Both the position numbers and the translations under genes were made by a program. Source: an uncultured Porphyromonadaceae bacterium (GTDB taxonomy: Bacteria; Bacteroidota; Bacteroidia; Bacteroidales; Muribaculaceae). From it: 13,952 nt of DNA. Location of the stretch: NCBI GenBank assembly GCA_947178685.1, contig CAMWZE010000012.1, positions 1-13,952 of the forward strand. The letters run 5' to 3'. Under the pieces are notes generated by a model, which had not been told where the DNA came from, did not search any database, and worked only from the letters and a program-made list of their open reading frames with translations. Every line of letters begins with the position of its first letter. Within the stretch, counting starts at the first letter, position 1. Shown here in pieces: positions 7,433 through 13,952 of this stretch.

Positions 7433-8556
7433 TACTTCCGATTTTTTCTCCTGTATTCCTCATCACCCCGGTGTTCCGCATTATCATGCGGATAATCTCG
7501 ATTGTAGTCTGGTTGCTTACTATCGCCTCTGCTTTCGGTGGGAAATTTAACCCTGATTTCTTTACGATTCCGGCAGTTCTGTGCCTCGCTCTCCCTTGGC
7601 TCGCTATCCTTTCCGGCTTATTGATCATTTATTGGATATGCACACAGCGTTTTATCTTCGCAGCTCTCGGTGTCCTGGCATTAGTGGCTTGCTCCGGACC
7701 CCTTGCTCTCGCTTTCCCGCTCAACTCTAAAAAGGATCCTACTCCGGGAAAGCAGACTTTCAAGATAATTTCCTGGAACGTGCTCCACACTGATGATATC
7801 CGGAAGCCGGATTATCCGGGAAACCGTGCTGTTGAATATATGATCGAGTCGGGAGCTGACATAATTTGCCTGGCGGAACTTAACAATTTCAGCACAACTG
7901 AGCTGAAAAAAGCCACACCTACCCAAATCGACAGCCTTATACGCTTATATCCTTTCAGAGCCGGTCTCTCATCAACCGATCTCAAGATTATCTCCAAATA
8001 TCCGGTCGACCGTACAGGAGTCTCCTATCTCTCTCAGAGTGGACATCATAGGTTTGATTTCTTCAAGGTCCATTTCCCGGGTAGCAAGACACTCGACATC
8101 GCTATGGTGCATCTTTATTCTTACGACCTCACCGAACAGGAACGTAATGTAATGAAAGACATGAAATCGGTTGATGGTGCTAAAACAAGCGTCAAGGAAT
8201 TGAAAGGTGTAATCCGTTCAAAGCTTTCCAACGCATTTGTTCAAAGAGCCGGCAATGCGGAAGAGTTGCGGGCTGCCATCAATGAAATACGTCCATCGGC
8301 TCCTTTGATTGTATGCGGTGATTTCAATGATGTATCCTCTTCATGGGCTTATAACCTGATAAAAGGTGACGATATGCGCGACGCGTATGCCGAAACCAAT
8401 TTCGGTCCCACATGGACATACAACCTTCACATGTTCTATTTCCATATCGATCAGATGCTCTATCGCGGTAATCTGAAGGCTCTAAGTCTCAAAGTCGGCA
8501 AGGTTAATACTTCCGACCACTACCCTCTCATCGGAGAATTTGAGTTCACAAAATAG
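7429..8556 (+). CDS. Membrane-anchored endonuclease/exonuclease/phosphatase (EEP) family protein
   Basis: A 375-aa protein whose ATG overlaps the stop of the second rhomboid (ATGA, 7429-7432), implying coupled translation. Residues 1-96 hold about three hydrophobic helices. The rest is an EEP-fold metal-dependent phosphoesterase. Catalytic motifs are all present: N117 in 'FKIISWNV', the metal-binding E150 in 'DIICLAELN', D298 and N300 in 'VCGDFND', and D363-H364 in 'SDHYP'. This fold includes DNase I-like nucleases, inositol-phosphate and sphingolipid phosphodiesterases, so the substrate cannot be stated. Membrane anchoring and co-transcription with two rhomboid proteases suggest a job at the inner membrane. 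It may be processed by, or act with, the rhomboids (inference). The stop is followed within 8 bp by the heptamer array. Confidence 0.9.
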   Translation: MILPIFSPVFLITPVFRIIMRIISIVVWLLTIASAFGGKFNPDFFTIPAVLCLALPWLAILSGLLIIYWICTQRFIFAALGVLALVACSGPLALAFPLNSKKDPTPGKQTFKIISWNVLHTDDIRKPDYPGNRAVEYMIESGADIICLAELNNFSTTELKKATPTQIDSLIRLYPFRAGLSSTDLKIISKYPVDRTGVSYLSQSGHHRFDFFKVHFPGSKTLDIAMVHLYSYDLTEQERNVMKDMKSVDGAKTSVKELKGVIRSKLSNAFVQRAGNAEELRAAINEIRPSAPLIVCGDFNDVSSSWAYNLIKGDDMRDAYAETNFGPTWTYNLHMFYFHIDQMLYRGNLKALSLKVGKVNTSDHYPLIGEFEFTK

Positions 8557-8563
8557 CAAATTT

Positions 8564-8852
8564 AATGCATAATGCAGAATGCAGAATGCAGAATAATTCA
8601 TAATGCAGAATGCATAATGCATAATGCAGAATGCAGAATAATTCATAATGCAGAATGCACAATGCAGAATGCAGAATGCACAATGCACAATGCATAATAA
8701 TTCATAATGCATAATTCATAATGCAGAATGCACAATGCAGAATTAGGATTTAGGAATTGTGAATTACGGATTACGAATTGTGAATTGTGAATTATGTATT
8801 GTGAATTGTGAATTCTGCATTATGCATTATGAATTGTGAATTATGAATTATG
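8564..8852. repeat. Two-polarity heptamer repeat array (about 40 units, strict 7-nt phase)
   Basis: Parsed from 8564, the whole stretch falls into 7-nt units. Arm 1 (8564-8740) has 24 units of AATGCA[G/T/C] or AATTCAT. In three places (8592, 8637, 8696) an extra AAT precedes an AATTCAT unit. Arm 2 (8741-8852) has 16 units of the complementary type: AATTGTG, AATTATG, CATTATG and AATTCTG, plus diverged AATTAGG, ATTTAGG, AATTACG and GATTACG at the junction. In a shifted register both arms share the pattern CANAAT[G/T], on opposite strands. The longest perfect inverted match I found is 20 nt, between 8613-8632 and 8812-8831. The block GG-(AAT)AATTCAT-G occurs twice in arm 1, pointing to internal duplication. 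It lies between the EEP stop and the dcp start with no other gene in this 317-bp gap. No TAnnTTTG promoter is visible in it. Confidence 0.95.
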
Positions 8853-8873
8853 ATTTAACCATAAACCAACAAT

Positions 8874-10982
8874 ATGAAACCATTCTTTAAACTTGCGGCG
8901 ATAGCTCTGCTATCTGTCGCCTCAATACCAAATGTAATGGCCGACAACACTGCCAATCCTTTCCTGACCCCTTACACCGGGAAATACAACATCCCTCCTT
9001 TCGAACAGATTAAGATATCTGATTTCATTCCTGCCATCAAGGCCGGAATAGAGGAGCAGAAGCAGAATATGTTTGCTATCACGGCAAACCGTGCTCTTCC
9101 TGACTTCGACAACACCATACTCCCTCTTGAGAATCTCTCCCCGATTCTCGACCGCGTGTCAAACGTGTTTTACCACTACGACAATGCTCTCTCTACCGAT
9201 GAATTCGCCGCAATGGCTGAGGAGGCAATTCCTCTTTTGAACGAAGCCTCCAATCAGCTAAACCTCAACGATCAGCTGTTCCAGCGCATCAAAGCTGTCT
9301 ATGACAGCCGCGACAAACTCAAACTCACCCCGGTTCAAAAAAGAGTGGTGGAGAAGTATTATCGCAGCTTTGCAGAACAGGGCGCAGCTCTATCTCCGGA
9401 GAAAAAGGCCGAACTGATTAAGGTCAACGACCAACTTTCCAAGCTCTTCATCCAGTTTAACAAAAATCTTCTCGGTGCTACCAACAACTTCTTTGTCACC
9501 GTCTATGATAAGGCAGACCTCGCCGGCCTTCCGGAATCTTCTATCTCTCAAGCGGCTGAGGATGCAAAGGCTCGTGGTCTTGATGGACTCTGGGTTTTCA
9601 CCCTGCAGGCTCCCAGTCGTCTGCCGGTGCTTCAGAATGCCGAAAACCGTGGTCTTCGTGAGGCTATCTACAAAGGATACACCAATCTCGCTTCTTACGG
9701 AGAATTCAACAATTATCCCGTAATCGAACAAATCGTGAAGCTTCGCGCGGAGAAAGCCAAAATCATGGGATTCGACAACTTCGCCCAGATGATGACATCT
9801 CGTGTCATGGCAAAGACTCCTCAGGCCGCTACAGACCTGCTCCTGTCGGTGTTCGAACCGGCCGTTAAACGTAGCCATGAGGAGGTTGCCGATATGCAGG
9901 CTATTGTGGATGCTGAAAACGGCGGTTTCAAAATCGCACCATGGGACTATTACTACTACGCCGGCAAAGTAAAGAAGCAGAAATATGATCTCGATGAGAA
10001 TGAAGTGCGTCAATATTTCTCACTTGACAATGTTATCAAAGGTCTGTTCTCAGCCGCTGAAAAGCTCTACGGAATCAAAATGGTAGAGATGCCTGATGCT
10101 CCCAAATATATGAATGAAGTTACTGTCTATGACGTGCAGGACGCCAAAACCGGAGAACACGTGGCTGTATTCATGACCGACTATTTCCCGCGTGCATCAA
10201 AGCGTCAGGGCGCATGGATGGAACAGATGCAGAGCTGCGGACTTTATGAAGACGGTGAACGCAGACCGATTGTCTATAACGTGGCAAACTTCACTCGCCC
10301 GGCCGGCGACACTCCGGCTCTCCTTACAATCGATGAGGTTGAGACAACATTCCACGAGTTTGGTCATGCCCTTCAGTCTATCCTCTCTCGCGCTCCATAT
10401 CGCTCAATAGCCGGAACAAACGTAGATCGTGACTATGTGGAGCTAAGCTCCCAGCTCAACGAGCATTTCGCCTTCACTCCGGAGCTCCTTAAGGAGTATG
10501 CCCGCCACTATAAGACCGGTGAGGTGATCCCTGATGAGCTTATCGAAAAAATCAACGCCTCCTCCAAGTTCAACCAAGGCTTTACCGTTACCGAACTTGC
10601 CGGAGCTGCCCTTCTCGACCTCGCATGGGGTCAGACCGACGGGAACAATGTAAACGTGCCCGGATTTGAGGCTGAGTATGCTGCCAAGATCGGCATGCCG
10701 GAGGAGATCACTTACCGTTACCGTTCACCCTACTTCAAACATATATTCGGTGATGACGGATATGCATCCGGCTATTACACCTACTTGTGGAGCCAGGTGC
10801 TTGAGGCTGATGCATGGGAACAGTTTGAGAAAGCCGGTGCCTTCAACAAGAAAAATGCTGATAAATATAAGAAGTATATCTTGGAAAGCGGTGATACGGA
10901 AGATCCTATGGTGCTGTTCGAGAAATTTGCCGGACATAAACCTGATGCCCGCGCCATTCTTCGTCTACGCGGATTCGAATGA
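8874..10982 (+). CDS. dcp: M3-family peptidyl-dipeptidase Dcp, exported
   Basis: A 702-aa zinc metallopeptidase. A signal peptide covers residues 1-23, with probable cleavage after 'NVMA'. The zinc motif is HEFGH at 494-498 (catalytic E495), and the third ligand is E523 in 'DYVELSSQLNEHF', 25 residues after the second His, the spacing known in E. coli Dcp. The substrate-binding segment 'FKHIFGDDGYASGYYTYLW' (H623, Y630, Y634-635) is also present. The enzyme removes dipeptides from the C-terminus of short peptides; the signal peptide places it in the periplasm, where it would feed on peptides taken up across the outer membrane. Length fits Dcp (about 680 aa) plus the signal. The ATG is 21 bp after the heptamer array. 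No promoter was recognised, so it may be read through from the upstream operon or use a non-consensus promoter. Confidence 0.95.
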   Translation: MKPFFKLAAIALLSVASIPNVMADNTANPFLTPYTGKYNIPPFEQIKISDFIPAIKAGIEEQKQNMFAITANRALPDFDNTILPLENLSPILDRVSNVFYHYDNALSTDEFAAMAEEAIPLLNEASNQLNLNDQLFQRIKAVYDSRDKLKLTPVQKRVVEKYYRSFAEQGAALSPEKKAELIKVNDQLSKLFIQFNKNLLGATNNFFVTVYDKADLAGLPESSISQAAEDAKARGLDGLWVFTLQAPSRLPVLQNAENRGLREAIYKGYTNLASYGEFNNYPVIEQIVKLRAEKAKIMGFDNFAQMMTSRVMAKTPQAATDLLLSVFEPAVKRSHEEVADMQAIVDAENGGFKIAPWDYYYYAGKVKKQKYDLDENEVRQYFSLDNVIKGLFSAAEKLYGIKMVEMPDAPKYMNEVTVYDVQDAKTGEHVAVFMTDYFPRASKRQGAWMEQMQSCGLYEDGERRPIVYNVANFTRPAGDTPALLTIDEVETTFHEFGHALQSILSRAPYRSIAGTNVDRDYVELSSQLNEHFAFTPELLKEYARHYKTGEVIPDELIEKINASSKFNQGFTVTELAGAALLDLAWGQTDGNNVNVPGFEAEYAAKIGMPEEITYRYRSPYFKHIFGDDGYASGYYTYLWSQVLEADAWEQFEKAGAFNKKNADKYKKYILESGDTEDPMVLFEKFAGHKPDARAILRLRGFE

Positions 10983-11056
10983 TTCTCTCTTCGGAGATAT
11001 TTCTCAGTAGTAATCCAAAACTCTCCTTCAAATAGTCATCATAATTCGATAGACAT

Positions 11057-11983
11057 ATGCACGAAAAATTTATGCAACGGGCGCTACAGCTTGCCCGTGG
11101 CGGCGAAGGACGTACAGCCCCCAACCCTATGGTGGGGGCTGTTGTCGTTGCCGACAATCGTATAATCGGCGAAGGATACCACCGCACTTACGGCGGTCCT
11201 CATGCCGAAGTAAATGCCATAGCCTCTGTTAAGGAGGAGGATCGTCATCTCTTGAAAGAAGCAACAATATACGTTACCCTCGAACCTTGCTCACACTATG
11301 GCAAGACGCCTCCCTGCTCAAAACTCATAATAGATACCGGTATTCCGCGTGTTGTGGTCGGTGCTCCCGATCCGAACCCGCTGGTTGCCGGACGCGGAAT
11401 CAGCATGCTTCGTGAGGCCGGAATTGAGGTTACGGAAAACGTTCTGTTGCAGGAATGTCTTGATATCAACCGCCGTTTCATGACAGCCCAGCTCAATCCC
11501 CGCCCTTGGATACTCCTCAAGTGGGCGGTAAGTGCCGATGGTTTCATGGCAACTTTCGACAAAGATGGCAATCCGAAACCCGTAAAACTTTCCAATGCTC
11601 TCTCCAGAGTGTGGATGCATCGTGAGCGAGCACGCAATCAGGCGATTATGGTAGGGAGTCGTACCCAAAAGATTGATTCTCCTCGTCTTGATGTAAGATA
11701 CTGGGCCGGAAATGATCCTGTCAAAATCACCTGCCCTCACCATGCAGATCTCCATGCATTGATGGCTGAGGTGAGAGCTCATAACATCATTTCCATAATG
11801 GTGGAAGGGGGACCAACGTTGCTTCAGAGCTTCATTGATGAAGGTCTGTACGATGAGATACGCGTAGAGACTGCGCCCCTGGCTTTAGGAGATGGACTAC
11901 GACAGCCTACCCTCCCCGACGGATTGAAATTCGTCAAAAAACTTCAGTGCCGAAGCAATACTATCTCGCTTTTCAGACGTTAA
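11057..11983 (+). CDS. ribD: Bifunctional riboflavin biosynthesis protein RibD, with shortened reductase domain
   Basis: Two domains. Residues 1-145 form the deaminase, with zinc ligands H49 (HAE), C78 (EPCSH) and C87 (TPPC) and catalytic E51; it deaminates the pyrimidine intermediate of riboflavin synthesis. Residues 151-308 form the NADPH-dependent reductase, with K155, D161-G162, 'VGSRT' (199-203), 'DSPRLDVR' (207-214) and the VEGG motif (249-252). Between PVKIT (221-225) and the helix leading to VEGG, about 43 residues found in E. coli RibD are absent, removing the 'VxDxxxRxP' strand and its neighbour. Total length is 308, against 367 in E. coli. The frame is intact on both sides. Reductase activity is therefore open to question. 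No other rib gene is nearby; the gene is 74 bp from dcp and ends in a terminator-like hairpin. Confidence 0.93.
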   Translation: MHEKFMQRALQLARGGEGRTAPNPMVGAVVVADNRIIGEGYHRTYGGPHAEVNAIASVKEEDRHLLKEATIYVTLEPCSHYGKTPPCSKLIIDTGIPRVVVGAPDPNPLVAGRGISMLREAGIEVTENVLLQECLDINRRFMTAQLNPRPWILLKWAVSADGFMATFDKDGNPKPVKLSNALSRVWMHRERARNQAIMVGSRTQKIDSPRLDVRYWAGNDPVKITCPHHADLHALMAEVRAHNIISIMVEGGPTLLQSFIDEGLYDEIRVETAPLALGDGLRQPTLPDGLKFVKKLQCRSNTISLFRR

Positions 11984-12025
11984 AAAGCCCTAAAAAACAC
12001 TTATTTGTTAAAATAGGGAGCTTTT
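11983..12025 (+). terminator. Probable terminator after ribD
   Basis: The arms AAAAGCCCTA (11983-11992) and TAGGGAGCTTTT (12014-12025) pair except for a 2-nt bulge in the 3' arm. A weak AACA/TGTT inner stem is possible. The 3' arm itself contributes TTTT, and a further T6 follows at 12033-12038. It starts at the ribD stop codon. Stem strength is moderate. Confidence 0.6.
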
Positions 12026-12051
12026 CTACTCATTTTTTCACCAAGAAATAC

Positions 12052-12059
12052 TAATTTTG
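12052..12059 (+). promoter_or_regulatory. -7 promoter element of the structured RNA
   Basis: TAATTTTG is an exact TAnnTTTG match, identical to the -7 box of the rhomboid operon. The -33 region is only T-rich (T6 at 12033-12038, TTTT at 12022-12025), without TTTG at ideal spacing. Predicted transcription starts around 12064-12067, which coincides with the first base of the long terminal helix of the RNA candidate. Confidence 0.55.
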
Positions 12060-12066
12060 CAAATTG

Positions 12067-12232
12067 TAAGTATGTGTCTTAAATTAATTATATAATTGAT
12101 TGATGACATATACGAATGAGATTTCAAGTTGTTTTGAGTGCGTAAGGAAGTTCCGCTACAGCTGGAAACAACGGGAAAAATCGCTCGTCAGGGCGATAGG
12201 CAATGTATTAATTAATTTGTGACACATACTTA
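12067..12232 (+). ncRNA. Structured RNA candidate of about 166 nt, 6S-like architecture
   Basis: The ends pair in one long helix. The 12 bases 12067-12078 pair perfectly with 12221-12232, then after two weak positions 12081-12090 pair perfectly with 12209-12218, and ATTG (12095-12098) with CAAT (12201-12204). Inside, GTTGTTT (12128-12134) pairs with AAACAAC (12166-12172) to form an apical arm, and ATCGC (12180-12184) with GCGAT (12193-12197) forms a small hairpin on the 3' side. A promoter element ends 7 bp before the helix, so the transcript would begin where the structure begins. No open frame fills it. A long closing stem, an open middle, an apical arm and a small hairpin on the 3' strand recall 6S RNA (in this order annotated as 6S or Bacteroidales-1). 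The family is inference. It could instead be a structured leader of the lipoprotein gene downstream. Confidence 0.6.
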
Positions 12233-12236
12233 ATAA

Positions 12237-12281
12237 ATGTGGCTAAATTCCTTAGGGTTTTCTAAAGCAATAGAGCCACAT
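12237..12281 (+). promoter_or_regulatory. Hairpin directly upstream of the DUF6242 gene
   Basis: ATGTGGCT (12237-12244) pairs perfectly with AGCCACAT (12274-12281), enclosing 29 nt in which CTTAG (12251-12255) can pair with CTAAAG (12262-12267) with one bulged A. Only 8 nt (CCTAACCA) separate it from the ATG at 12290, with no T-tract, so it is a poor intrinsic terminator. It may be a 5'-UTR element affecting ribosome access, or the 3' end of the upstream RNA. Confidence 0.5.
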
Positions 12282-12289
12282 CCTAACCA

Positions 12290-13825
12290 ATGTCTACAAT
12301 AGTGAAAAAATCACTTTTCAAAAGAACTTCACTTATGGTCCCGGCGGCTCTCATGTTGCTTGGATCAGCTACTTCTTGCAACGAGAAAACGAAGGAACAG
12401 GATGAGATTGCAGTCACGGTCTCCACTGTTGCGGTGAAAAGCTTCACCCTACAGGCCAACTCTAAGATTCTCTCCAACCTCGACTCTGTATTTTTCTCAA
12501 TCGATCTTGACCGTGGGGTCATCTTTAATGCCGACTCTCTACCGCTCGGCACTGATGTGTCGCGTCTTATCCCTGTAATCACATTCATGACCACTGTGTC
12601 TAAAGCAGAAATCGTGGTTAGCGAGGAGGGTAAGGACGACAAAACCTATGATTATCTCACCAATGCTTCCGACAGTATAGATTTCTCGAAAACCGTGAAA
12701 CTGAATGTCACCGCCTATGATCAGGAGACAAAGTATACTTACGACCTTAAGGTGAATGTCCACAAACAGAAACCGGATTCCCTTATGTGGGACCGCATTG
12801 CTGTGGCCAAACTCCCTTCCCGCAACGAGAATCCCGTAGGGCAACATACAGTGCTTCATGGCGACGAAGCTGTCGCTTTGATTAAAGAAGCCGACGGTTC
12901 ATTCACTGTTTCAAAGTCGTCTGACCTCTTCAAGGGTGAATGGACAAAGACTTCAATCTCTCCGGCTTTCACACCGGATGTAGCCTCTTTCTCCGCAACC
13001 CCCGAGGCTTTCTGGGTGCTTGACGATCAAGGCAATCTAATGACATCAACAGATGCTCTCTCCTGGTCTGCCACAGGCGAGAAATGGATCACGATAATCG
13101 GTCCCTATCTAAACTCTGTGTTAGGAGTAAAGCAAACTGATGACGGTTTGACACATTGCCATTTCCCGACAAATTCCGGAATTGCTGACCCGGCTCTTGA
13201 CACAAACTTCCCGATTTCAGGTAGGAGCGCACTTGTATCTATAGAGACAGAATGGGCTGAACTGCCTACTGTTTTCTTTGTAGGCGGTGTATGCCCCGAC
13301 GGTTCGGTATCAAATGCTACATGGGCTTTCGACGGCTCGGTATGGACTACAATAGATGATGTCGCGGCCCCGGCAGTGGAAGCACCGGTTTTGGTAAGCT
13401 ACATCAATAACCGCCGCCAGTCAGACATTTTCCATCCATACAACGCAGATGCATGGCTCCTGATAGGAGGTCGGAAAGCCGACGGCACTTTCAACGACAC
13501 CGTATATTTCTCTTACGACAACGGCATCACCTGGCGTCAGGGCTCCTCGCTTATGCAACTCCCCGACTATGTGCCCGGATTAACAGGCGCCGATGGAATT
13601 GTAATGGCTTCTCCCTTGTCAGCCGATCTCTCGGATTACTGGACATCTACCCCCGAAACCCGGGCCGGAAGATGGCTCAAGCCGGAATATACCATCGATG
13701 GATATGACATCACATGGCAATGTCCCTATATTTACCTTATCGGTGGATATACCGCTAACGGACAACTTTCCGACTCCATATGGAGAGGAGTAATGGCTAA
13801 ACTCGCCTTTACACCCCTTATATGA
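12290..13825 (+). CDS. DUF6242-type lipoprotein with kelch-like repeats
   Basis: A 511-aa exported protein. The basic start 'KKSLFKR', a hydrophobic core and 'GSATSC' give a lipoprotein signal with the acylated cysteine at C30, followed by polar and acidic residues (NEKTKEQDE). Residues of about 45-165 form an Ig-like beta domain, with the pattern typical of the DUF6242 N-terminal region. The remainder carries kelch-type blades, each with a Gly-Gly and a later Trp: GG at 332-333 (then 'DGSVSNATW'), 393-394 (then 'DGTFNDTVYFSYDNGITW') and 485-486 (then 'NGQLSDSIW'). A beta-propeller is therefore likely. Its function is unknown. The stop overlaps the next start by 4 bp, so it is co-translated with an outer-membrane barrel protein and probably works in the envelope. 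The upstream region holds two hairpins and no clear promoter of its own. Confidence 0.85.
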   Translation: MSTIVKKSLFKRTSLMVPAALMLLGSATSCNEKTKEQDEIAVTVSTVAVKSFTLQANSKILSNLDSVFFSIDLDRGVIFNADSLPLGTDVSRLIPVITFMTTVSKAEIVVSEEGKDDKTYDYLTNASDSIDFSKTVKLNVTAYDQETKYTYDLKVNVHKQKPDSLMWDRIAVAKLPSRNENPVGQHTVLHGDEAVALIKEADGSFTVSKSSDLFKGEWTKTSISPAFTPDVASFSATPEAFWVLDDQGNLMTSTDALSWSATGEKWITIIGPYLNSVLGVKQTDDGLTHCHFPTNSGIADPALDTNFPISGRSALVSIETEWAELPTVFFVGGVCPDGSVSNATWAFDGSVWTTIDDVAAPAVEAPVLVSYINNRRQSDIFHPYNADAWLLIGGRKADGTFNDTVYFSYDNGITWRQGSSLMQLPDYVPGLTGADGIVMASPLSADLSDYWTSTPETRAGRWLKPEYTIDGYDITWQCPYIYLIGGYTANGQLSDSIWRGVMAKLAFTPLI

Positions 13826-13952
13826 TGAAGAGGCTCCTCCTTGCCGCAATCCTCGCGCTTGCCATGGCATTCTCTCTCAAGGCTCAGGAAGACTATAGGT
13901 TTGATGCCGGTGGCGGAATTGGCATGACAGGATATCTTGGCGAGGCAAACCC
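13822..13952 (+). CDS. Outer-membrane beta-barrel protein, PorG/DUF6089-like (5' part only)
   Basis: The ATG at 13822 overlaps the previous stop (ATGA); the next in-frame ATG at 13825 is an equally possible start. About 43 codons are in the window: a signal peptide (MMKRLLLAAILALAMAFSLKAQ, cleavage probably after 'LKA' or 'KAQ') and a mature N-terminus rich in glycine and aromatic residues ('YRFDAGGGIGMTGYLGEAN'). This is how DUF6089/PorG-type barrels of Bacteroidota begin. In related genomes this pair is often followed by the isoprenyl transferase and BamA genes (from memory, not seen here). The gene runs off the right edge, so the family call rests on the first strand and the neighbour. Confidence 0.65.
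   Translation, partial: MMKRLLLAAILALAMAFSLKAQEDYRFDAGGGIGMTGYLGEAN

Noticed and set aside
8482..8712. Minus-strand 76-aa open frame rich in 'CIMHYAF' and similar peptides
   Set aside because: It is produced by the 7-nt repeats, which are poor in stop codons on that strand and give a repeating peptide. It also overlaps the EEP gene end. No start signal or domain supports it.
8564..8852. Heptamer array as a CRISPR array
   Set aside because: Units are 7 nt and contiguous, with no 25-40 nt repeats, no unique spacers and no cas genes.
9390..10013. 207-aa minus-strand open frame inside dcp
   Set aside because: It is a codon-bias shadow of an undoubted gene; the translation has no recognisable motif.
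10986..10997. TCTC-TTCG-GAGA mini hairpin after dcp as a terminator
   Set aside because: Only 4 bp of stem and no T-tract; too weak to call despite the UUCG loop.
11984..12289. Known riboswitch upstream of the DUF6242 gene (TPP, cobalamin, FMN and similar)
   Set aside because: None of the conserved boxes of these classes is recognisable; GCCACA near 12275 is part of a local hairpin, and the neighbouring cobalamin motifs are missing.

Overview
The window looks like chromosome from an order Bacteroidales organism, most likely a Muribaculaceae-type gut bacterium (inference). Supporting signs are promoters of the Bacteroidota type (TAnnTTTG at -7) with little Shine-Dalgarno use, a DUF6242 lipoprotein next to a PorG/DUF6089-like barrel, an AAA-ATPase-like/PD-(D/E)XK protein of a kind that is greatly expanded in this order, a rhomboid with a DUF6576-like tail, and Bacteroidota-type argS and HU genes. 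No phage, integrase, CRISPR array, tRNA or rRNA was seen.

Layout. Positions 1-2170 (+) look accessory: the last 17 codons of a probable Rpn-family nuclease/transposase, a small two-helix membrane protein with a bacterial PH-like domain, and a 519-aa AAA-ATPase-like/PD-(D/E)XK protein. A strong hairpin terminator at 2194-2229 lies between this block and the minus-strand genes. Positions 2249-5523 (-) are housekeeping: a Bax inhibitor-1/YccA membrane protein, arginyl-tRNA synthetase (argS, with a recognisable promoter) and an HU-family DNA-binding protein. Positions 5699-8556 (+) form a tight operon of two different rhomboid proteases and a membrane-anchored endonuclease/exonuclease/phosphatase-fold enzyme, with a 12-bp gap and then a 4-bp overlap. 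Its promoter is placed so that the first mRNA may be leaderless.

Positions 8564-8852 hold the most striking non-coding structure: about 40 heptamers in strict 7-nt register, with three 3-nt phase slips. The polarity flips at about 8741, so the two arms are imperfect inverted repeats. The array ends 21 bp before a secreted M3 peptidyl-dipeptidase gene (dcp, 8874-10982). Next is ribD (11057-11983), whose reductase domain lacks about 43 residues compared with E. coli RibD.

The 306-bp gap after ribD is not empty. A terminator-like hairpin is followed by a TAATTTTG promoter element and, about 8 nt further on, the start of a roughly 166-nt structured RNA candidate closed by a long terminal helix (12067-12098 with 12201-12232). 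Its form resembles 6S RNA, but the family is not proven. A further 8-bp hairpin lies just before the DUF6242 lipoprotein gene (12290-13825). That gene overlaps by 4 bp the start of an exported outer-membrane barrel protein, which runs off the window end.

The best candidates for something undescribed are the structured RNA, the two-polarity heptamer array, the rhomboid/rhomboid/EEP operon with its possibly leaderless first gene, and the shortened RibD reductase domain. All calls come from reading the sequence; no database search was run.
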